From: a virus
Virus record (IMG/VR): IMGVR_UViG_3300010233_000238
Span: 1 to 26,193 of that record
DNA length: 26,193 bases
Direction: 5' to 3' (one strand)
Shown here: positions 21,446-26,193 of the stretch, one piece after another
Position numbering within the stretch: position 1 is the first letter of the stretch
Layout of the letters: each line of letters starts with the position of its first letter
Position numbers and translations under genes: made by a program
Notes under the pieces: model-generated
Databases searched by the model: none
Seen by the model: only the letters and a program-made list of their open reading frames with translations
What the model was told of the DNA's origin: nothing

Positions 21446-22935
21446 CAAGTGTTCTCCGTATTTGATGTTGAGCTATCCCCGGAGGAACCGTTTGAGCTAC
21501 CTGTGCCGTTTGGCATTCCCTCAGTCATACCAGCACCTGAGTTAGATGTTTCAGGAGTCAGTTGCTTGGAGAGCTCTTCAGGACTCAAGTCTTCATCTAC
21601 TTTATAAGGGATGTTAGCTTGGTCCATAATCCAGTTAACCACTTTTGGTGCTTTAGGGATTAGACCAACTGCTGCGGTACGTTGAATAAACTTAGAGATT
21701 TCATCAAGACTGACTTTACCAATTTCACCATAAGTCCATTCTGGCATTACGTCTGTTGACCAGCCGTTTAGCGCAAAAATTTGTTTAGCGAGGTCAAAGT
21801 TAAGCTGAGTTTTGATCTCATCAAGCTTGGATTGAATAGCCATCTCAACAACACTGATTTTACTTTCAGCAAGAGAGAAGCTCCCTGATCCATTACTACC
21901 GAGAGTCAAGAAGTCTGCAAACAAAGCAGTTAGAATCTCTGCTGTGTAGCGTTGGATGATTGCGTTGATATCGTAAGACTTTTGTCCAGTTACAGACTTG
22001 ATTTCAAACTCAAAAAGCTTATTACCTTTCTCATCAAGGATCAGCGGAAGGATTAGACCAGATTCTTTAGCCTGATGCATATTTTTAATTACAGTTTTGT
22101 AATGTTCAAATACTGCCTTGTCTTCTTCTGTCGCGGTTTCAGTCATGTACTGCGGTGGTAGATAAAGAACTTTAAAGCCGTTCGAATCTTGAGCTACTGA
22201 GATGGCCTCCGACTCTTGATAAGCTGTCTTGTATTTCCAAGCTGTCCAGCAACCAACCAAAGGAGATTGTCCTTCAGGATTATTTTTTATTGGGTTTGAC
22301 CGGAAAAGCATGAACTTTTTACGAGGAATAAATTTAATATTACTCTCGTAGTTAGACTCAACTTCAATACTGTTACCGGTTGCTCTGTTGCTTGGGATAT
22401 TTACGCATTGGTAAAGTCCAGCCAAATCTCGGCCTTTATTAACAAATTTCCAACTATCGATTGAGTCTTGTGAGCGGAGGGCAAGTTTACGAATCCCAAT
22501 AAGCCCATCATTGTACTGAGAGCCTTTATCCCGATATCTTTGCCTATATATTTTCTCTACAGGCGCGAAACCGTAACGGTTGAAGCTTACGGCTTGCTTG
22601 ATAAAGGATTTAAAGTCATGCTCCATATCATTCATAACTTGATGCATGAATATGGCTTTATCTTTCAACTCCTCCTCATAACCTTCTGGAATCTTTACAG
22701 TCCAGTCGACACGAGAAATCATCATTTCCACGTATGCAAGAGCTGGGGCAATAGCGCCATCCTTTTCCATACGTTTAAAGGTTTTAATAGCTTGCGGCCA
22801 ACGTAATTCGCTTGCGCATTCTTCTAGGATTTCTCCACCAAGAACCCGGAGGCCATTATAGCCAGCTTCACCAAGAGCAAGAGTTGGAATATCATTTTCC
22901 CCAGCCTCTAGGGAGATTTCAGCATCATCAGCCAT
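21445..22935 (-). CDS. Portal protein (DUF935 / Mu gp29-like)
   Basis: A 496-residue portal, the dodecameric ring through which DNA enters and leaves the head. Typical features are LRWPQAIKTFKRMEKDGAIA, VEMMISRVDWTVKIPEG, FKSFIKQAVSFNRYGFAPVE, FIPRKKFMLFRSN and NPEGQSPLVGCWTAWKYK. These are followed by the long stem-helix region and a low-complexity Ser/Asn/Gly C-terminus (GSSNGSSGDSSTSN). It starts directly after the terminase stop (TAAATG) with AGGAG upstream, so the motor and portal are co-translated. Its stop overlaps the protease start by one base. Confidence 0.92.
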   Translation of the reverse strand: MADDAEISLEAGENDIPTLALGEAGYNGLRVLGGEILEECASELRWPQAIKTFKRMEKDGAIAPALAYVEMMISRVDWTVKIPEGYEEELKDKAIFMHQVMNDMEHDFKSFIKQAVSFNRYGFAPVEKIYRQRYRDKGSQYNDGLIGIRKLALRSQDSIDSWKFVNKGRDLAGLYQCVNIPSNRATGNSIEVESNYESNIKFIPRKKFMLFRSNPIKNNPEGQSPLVGCWTAWKYKTAYQESEAISVAQDSNGFKVLYLPPQYMTETATEEDKAVFEHYKTVIKNMHQAKESGLILPLILDEKGNKLFEFEIKSVTGQKSYDINAIIQRYTAEILTALFADFLTLGSNGSGSFSLAESKISVVEMAIQSKLDEIKTQLNFDLAKQIFALNGWSTDVMPEWTYGEIGKVSLDEISKFIQRTAAVGLIPKAPKVVNWIMDQANIPYKVDEDLSPEELSKQLTPETSNSGAGMTEGMPNGTGSSNGSSGDSSTSNTENT

Positions 22936-24623
22936 TTAAGCTCCTGCATTAAGGAAGGGGTTAGATTGAGTTAGGTTTGCGGATTGAAGGCCAGATAAGA
23001 AGTTGGGGATGATTTGTTTTTGGGCTAAAGTTATGAAGCTGTCCGCCACGGCATCCACTTGGTCATCCTTCCGGGCGCGGCTGCCATCAAAAGCCTCACA
23101 TTCTGCGATAAATACGTCATTCCACTCGCCATGAACGTACCTTACCAGACCAGCTTCGGATGCTGATGCGAATGGCATAAATCTCAAAACTTTTGATTTA
23201 TTTGTTGCTCTCATCCGTGCATAAAGACCCTCACTGAGGAATTCTTTAATCATCATTTGTCCCGCTGCTTTCCCAGCCTGCCCGGGCTCTTGTGGAATTA
23301 TGATTTGCGTACCTTCAGGATCTTCTTTGGCAACTTCAATCATGCGTTGTATGACTTCGCCAAATCTTGCTCGAAACCTAACAACGTCCATAATAATATA
23401 TAAACCAGACTTTGTTTTCCCCAGAAGAACACCCGCAGTCCAGTCAGGGTTAGGAAGTGCTTCTGATGGCAATGAGCCAGCAATATCCCATGCTCGGCAA
23501 TATTGCACGATATCCAAATCAAATGGATTGACAGGTTCACCCATCCAGTCTGCCTTCCAAAATCCGCTGGAATCCTCGCGGATGTCCCAATTCCCAAAAA
23601 GGTCGCGTTCTTTTTTTACACGTTTAAGACCTTGAAGGTTTGCAAGATATCCGGGGTTGGCTTTAATTAGCGGCGGGTTGTCATAGATCGTGGCAGAAAT
23701 AAACTGCAAAGATAGGGGAAGAACGTCTTGACCATAAGTCTCAAGAAGTTCTTCTCTACTATCTCCCCAAATCATTTCGTTGTTTTGACGAATAAACCAA
23801 CGAACTTTACCATCTCGTTCTGGGTTAGGACGGCCAGCGTTCTCTTCCCCTTTAGGGATAATCCACCAATCAATCCAACGTCTTAAAAATGAGTCCGGCG
23901 AGGGGTTACAAGTTAGAAATAAGTTAGGTTTCATCTTCGCTTTAGTACGAAGACGAGAAAGAACAACTAGTGTATGGTCCTCAGATATCTGAGTGGCCTC
24001 ATCTAGCATAGCCCCGGAAATTTGTAACCCACGATATTTTTCAGCATCATCGTCTGTATCAAGGTGAGACATAGAAATCTCAGCGCCTGATTCGAACGTG
24101 AACTTCATTTCCTTAACATTAACTTTTACTTTTGGATCATAAGCTCTGTAAAGCTGGCGGGCCTCATCGAATAGGCCACCGCTTTTTGTAAGAGTATTAG
24201 AATTTTTCCGGATTATGAAACCGCGATATTGAGGGTCATGTACCCAGCGGAGATGGCGAAGTAAGCCACAATATGACTTACCTCCGCCCATAGCCTTTCT
24301 GTTATAAAGCTCGCTAAGCTTTTCTTAAGTTTCCCTAAGTGTCGGACCAACTCTTAATTCTAAGAATTCTCTCTGTTTCGGAATCGCTTGATTCCTACTC
24401 TACTCACTTCCACATTACTGTGTGTTTTCGATGGCCTCTACGCACTGTCTTTAAACATTGGCACGGGATTGGCATAGACCTAAGTCCTTAGCTTTCCCCG
24501 TTTAAGAGAGTTTTAAATGGAGGCGCTAAGTTCACCACCATATACAATTATGTCACTCTCGGCCGACAAGAACCAACTTTGCTTCAAACTTGCCGGTGAG
24601 AATGAATACTCAAAATCTGTCAT
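22936..24623 (-). CDS. terL: Terminase large subunit, split by a group I intron (two exons)
   Basis: The packaging motor ATPase and nuclease, about 482 residues after splicing. Exon 1 is 24623-24534 (30 codons, MTDFEYSFSPASL through IIVYGG). Exon 2 is 24294-22936, beginning AMGGGKSYCGLL. Joined, they give the usual YGGAMGGGKS Walker A. Exon 2 also has Walker B (ISGAMLDEAT), motif III (LFLTCNPSP), and nuclease acidic residues in YCRAWDIAG, YIIMDVV and RKDDQVDAVADSF. Counting from the Met in exon 2, these are D269, D302 and D410/D413. An ATG in exon 2 at 24291 could mislead gene callers into a start at the Walker A. The exon 1 ATG overlaps the upstream HNH stop (ATGA). Confidence 0.95.
24295..24533 (-). 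ncRNA. Group I intron, ORF-less, in the terminase gene (td-like)
   Basis: 239 nt between exon 1 ending ATGGTGGT and exon 2 starting GCTATGGGC; the last intron base is G. Visible structure (intron numbering): P1, exon AUGGUGGU with GCCUCCAU at 10-17, giving the required U.G pair at the splice site; P3, CUCUCU 24-29 with AGAGAG 160-165; P4, ACGGG 33-37 with CCCGU 67-71; P8, AAUUC 166-170 with GAAUU 174-178; P9, CUUAGG-GAAA-CUUAAG 195-210; a further 6-bp stem, AAAGCU/AGCUUU, at 212-228. The UAAACGGGGAA and CAAUCCCGUGC core words and the CGAAAC before P3' match the T4 td intron. P7 is only tentatively placed. Confidence 0.93.
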
Positions 24624-25201
24624 CTTGAAATTTCTTTCCCGTGATTTTCAGAATAACCGTACTCTACTTCCCATGCTTTTCGAGCATTAGCAGCATCTTC
24701 CAACTCTTTAAAGATACCTAGATAATGTCTGACACGCTTTCCGTCAATGACTTCTTGACCTTCGGCTTGCCATTTACCTGTTCTTTTGTGGAAGGATACA
24801 CCTACAACGCCGGAAGAGTTGTTTGTATATTTAGCACGATTTCTGTGGTTTAATTTATCAACACTAAGCTGTAAATTAGATATTGAATTATTTTGAGTAT
24901 TCAAATCAATATGGTCAATATCCTCAGAAGGCCACTCACCATTTACATATAGCCAAGCAAGTCTATGAGCCTTATACAACTTTCCACACAGCCCAATTAC
25001 AACGTAAGGGGATGGATTCCTTTTTGTTGCTGGACTCAAATAGCCAGCTTCAAGTGTAGGACTTATATTACTGAAGAAGCCATTTTTACCTCTCCAATCT
25101 TTGAAGTGGTAATCTGGTCTATCTAACTTCCAAATAAACTTTCCAGTTTCTGGATTGTAGTCTAGAGCTTCTTTTAGATATTCTTGCGTAACTTCATTCA
25201 T
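24620..25201 (-). CDS. HNH homing endonuclease next to the intron-bearing terminase gene
   Basis: A 193-residue protein of the same subfamily as the HNH gene at 4685-5236. It has FIWKLDRPDYHFKDWRG, then KAHRLAWLYVNGEWP, IDHIDLNTQNNSISNLQ, and an AP2-like end (SGVVGVSFHKRTGKWQAEG), finishing HGKEISR. The stop TGA overlaps the terminase ATG (ATGA). The intron begins only 90 bases beyond, and the HNH gene itself is outside the intron. This adjacency suggests the enzyme cuts intronless terminase genes, so that intron and endonuclease gene move together (collaborative homing); that is inference. AAGGAA lies ten bases upstream of the ATG. Confidence 0.92.
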   Translation of the reverse strand: MNEVTQEYLKEALDYNPETGKFIWKLDRPDYHFKDWRGKNGFFSNISPTLEAGYLSPATKRNPSPYVVIGLCGKLYKAHRLAWLYVNGEWPSEDIDHIDLNTQNNSISNLQLSVDKLNHRNRAKYTNNSSGVVGVSFHKRTGKWQAEGQEVIDGKRVRHYLGIFKELEDAANARKAWEVEYGYSENHGKEISR

Positions 25202-25256
25202 GCTTTAGTTCCTTAATTTCAAGGTAACTGCGTGTCTCCCGACAAGGCATGATTAT

Positions 25257-25472
25257 TTATTCAGGCTTAATGATTGCGTAGACAGCTTCAGTGACCCACT
25301 CAGGGATGAAGTCGAAATCTACATGTTCTTCAGTGTCACCAACGATCTTTACACAAAAGCCGGGAGTATCAACTAGATAACAATAAGTTTCTTCTTCACC
25401 GTCTGGTTGTACCAAAGACACAATAAGTTGTCTTGAGTTTGCAATCATTTCTTCTACATCAACTTCTTTCAT
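25257..25472 (-). CDS. Small acidic hypothetical protein
   Basis: A 71-residue, strongly acidic protein beginning MKEVDVEEMIANSRQLIVSL and ending AVYAIIKPE. It has alternating beta-like hydrophobic residues and no membrane segment, signal peptide or motif that I know. The start is well supported by AGGAG six bases upstream. It is the second gene of the packaging operon, between an unknown 115-residue gene and the HNH/terminase pair. Small terminase subunits often sit here, but this protein lacks the expected helix-turn-helix and is short, so I do not name it. Confidence 0.65.
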   Translation of the reverse strand: MKEVDVEEMIANSRQLIVSLVQPDGEEETYCYLVDTPGFCVKIVGDTEEHVDFDFIPEWVTEAVYAIIKPE

Positions 25473-25499
25473 TTGAATCTCCTATCAGATTGGTTCTGA

Positions 25500-25562
25500 G
25501 CGTCATCGCGACGAGTCGGAGTTCTTTGTAACTAAATTAGGTGAGGGCGTCATCCCGACGAG
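25500..25562. repeat. Two direct copies of a 16-bp element with inner dyad
   Basis: GCGTCATCGCGACGAG (25500-25515) and GCGTCATCCCGACGAG (25547-25562) differ at one base and are 47 bp apart, in the space between two genes of the packaging operon. Each contains CGTC...GACG and could form a small hairpin in the mRNA or a protein-binding dyad. The copy nearer the upstream gene is extended by GAGG/CCTC on the transcribed strand. Confidence 0.75.
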
Positions 25563-25587
25563 CCTCGATACAACTCTTTATAAATCT

Positions 25588-25935
25588 TTATTCTACTTGA
25601 CCAGAAGCCTTCAAGTATTGAACTGTGATAAGCCCACGATCACGACCACTAATCCCATACTTCTTCTTAACAGTAGCCTTCAAAGTATCCCATTCCATAT
25701 CATCAAGTTGATCTTTAGTAAAGATCTCTTGCATAATCTGAAACTGGAAACCCGGCTTGTTAACCATAAGCTCATCAGTTTTAAGATACATCCAGCAGCT
25801 ATATGGGAAGCTCATAGCTGGGACTTTCTTATCTTCAAGTACAGCACCGAGATTAGCCAACTCAATAACATTTTTCATGAAGCTGTAACCAATGCCATCT
25901 TGACCTGTAACTAGTACTTTATATTCATTTGTCAT
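25588..25935 (-). CDS. Hypothetical protein, first gene of the packaging/structural operon
   Basis: A 115-residue protein. It begins with a beta-like strand (EYKVLVTGQDGIGYSFMKNV) and has an aromatic middle (FPYSCWMYLKTDEL). The end is helical and basic (MEWDTLKATVKKKYGISGRD, then RGLITVQYLKASG), with GISGRDR possibly forming a DNA-binding turn. It follows a sigma70-like promoter and has AGGAG ten bases from the ATG. The place suggests a packaging or early head role, such as a small terminase subunit, but no decisive feature supports that. Function unknown. Confidence 0.65.
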   Translation of the reverse strand: MTNEYKVLVTGQDGIGYSFMKNVIELANLGAVLEDKKVPAMSFPYSCWMYLKTDELMVNKPGFQFQIMQEIFTKDQLDDMEWDTLKATVKKKYGISGRDRGLITVQYLKASGQVE

Positions 25936-25972
25936 TTAAATTCTCTCCTGTTGTGTTCAATTCATAAAAGAG

Positions 25973-26002
25973 AGTATGAACTATAGCCGACTTGTTTGTC
26001 AA
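25973..26002 (-). promoter_or_regulatory. Sigma70-type promoter of the packaging/structural operon
   Basis: On the minus strand, TTGACA (26002-25997) and CATACT (25978-25973) are separated by 18 bp. The -35 is perfect and the -10 matches 4 of 6. It lies downstream of a terminator for the preceding gene and 38 bases before the first ATG of the operon. The -35 is the same as that of the plus-strand HNH promoter at 4624. Confidence 0.62.
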
Positions 26003-26037
26003 GTAAATCGAAAAATAAATATAAAATAATTTATTAA

Positions 26038-26061
26038 GTTGCCCTATATCTAAAAGGCAAC
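26038..26061 (-). terminator. Rho-independent terminator of the upstream structural gene
   Basis: A 6-bp stem, GTTGCC/GGCAAC (26038-26043 and 26056-26061), encloses a 12-nt loop. It is followed on the minus strand by a very T-rich tract (TTAATAAATTATTTTATATT). It lies 11 bases after the stop codon of the partial gene at the window's right edge. Confidence 0.72.
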
Positions 26062-26072
26062 TGGTAAATCAT

Positions 26073-26193
26073 CTAATACAACTCATACCACCGCTCAGTA
26101 AGTGCGTTAGTAGAACCGCCAACAGACGCGAGTGTGTACGACCACCCAGCAGGTACAACAATAGTCATGGAGTCCGCATAGCTAATGCCAGTA
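26073..26193 (-). CDS. C-terminal end of an upstream protein (partial)
   Basis: An open minus-strand frame enters from the right edge and ends at TAG (26075-26073). It gives 39 residues, beginning TGISYADSMTIVVPAGWSYT and ending TERWYELY. The short beta-rich stretch with PAGWSYTL and a final aromatic WYELY looks like the end of a fibre-like or other structural phage protein. Being short, it cannot be named. A terminator follows immediately, so it belongs to a separate transcription unit upstream of the packaging operon. Confidence 0.65.
   Translation of the reverse strand, partial: TGISYADSMTIVVPAGWSYTLASVGGSTNALTERWYELY

Noticed and set aside
22936-24291. Terminase as an intact gene starting at the ATG at 24291.
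   Set aside because: This would remove the residues before and within the Walker A loop. The upstream exon plus intron explains the missing part fully.
24600-25250. CTTGTCGG occurring both upstream of the HNH gene and in terminase exon 1, as a target-site duplication from the insertion.
   Set aside because: Only eight bases are identical and the flanks diverge, so chance cannot be excluded.
24534-25257. An intron running from about 25245 to 24295 with the HNH gene inside a peripheral loop (CTTGTCGGGAG near 25245 can pair with CTCACCGGCAAG near 24600).
   Set aside because: The CTCACCGGCAAG arm lies in a 30-codon frame that fits the missing terminase N-terminus exactly, and a P1 with a U.G pair occurs at 24534/24533. 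The HNH gene is therefore outside the intron and the longer pairing is chance.
1-26193. CRISPR arrays, tRNA genes, rRNA, insertion sequences or attachment sites.
   Set aside because: None seen on reading through: no regularly spaced repeats, no tRNA-like T-loop/anticodon arrangement, no transposase or integrase frame.

Overview
This window is part of the genome of a tailed bacteriophage with a contractile tail (myovirus morphology). It holds a sheath protein, a T4 gp25-like wedge protein, a baseplate J-type protein and a metal-tipped spike. The host must be Gram-negative, because the lysis cassette has an SAR-type endolysin and an embedded Rz/Rz1 spanin pair; a gammaproteobacterium is likely, but the species cannot be read from the sequence. 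Base composition is moderate. I see no tRNA, CRISPR, integrase or insertion sequence.

Layout. (1) Positions 1-3246, plus strand: the end of a tail-fibre-linked gene, two small accessory genes, then the lysis cassette (SAR endolysin, holin candidate, Rz, Rz1, two membrane-anchored coiled-coil proteins), closed by a strong intrinsic terminator at 3311-3335. (2) Positions 3374-25935, almost entirely minus strand: one long packaging/head/tail operon. In transcription order it reads: two small unknown genes, terminase large subunit, DUF935-type portal, S49 protease with nested scaffold, decoration protein, major capsid protein E, a small head protein, connector/completion/terminator genes, DUF3383-type sheath, three paralogous DUF3277-like tube proteins, tail assembly chaperone with a -1 frameshift, tape measure, Dit-like protein, a small baseplate protein, hub, spike, gp25-like and J-like proteins. 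A sigma70-like promoter (25973-26002) heads this operon. A terminator (26038-26061) separates it from the end of an upstream structural gene.

The striking layer is mobile intron/endonuclease biology. Five putative homing endonuclease genes lie among the structural genes: two paralogous HNH genes (4685-5236 plus, 24620-25201 minus), a third HNH gene (17623-18096), a GIY-YIG gene (13526-14419), and a zinc-ribbon-rich GIY-YIG-like gene (8017-9036).

The terminase gene is split by an unannotated, ORF-less 239-nt group I intron (24295-24533) placed immediately before the Walker A loop. A naive ORF call would therefore start the terminase at its Walker A and lose the first exon (24534-24623, 30 codons). 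The adjacent free-standing HNH gene overlaps the terminase start by ATGA, which is the arrangement expected for collaborative homing. Another HNH gene (17623-18096) has its start codon and part of its Shine-Dalgarno in a 10-bp hairpin, recalling the translational control of T4 intron endonucleases.

Recoding and nested genes add more. A T TTT TTC slippery heptamer fuses the two tail-chaperone frames. The protease gene carries well-placed internal starts for a scaffold protein, as in lambda C/Nu3.
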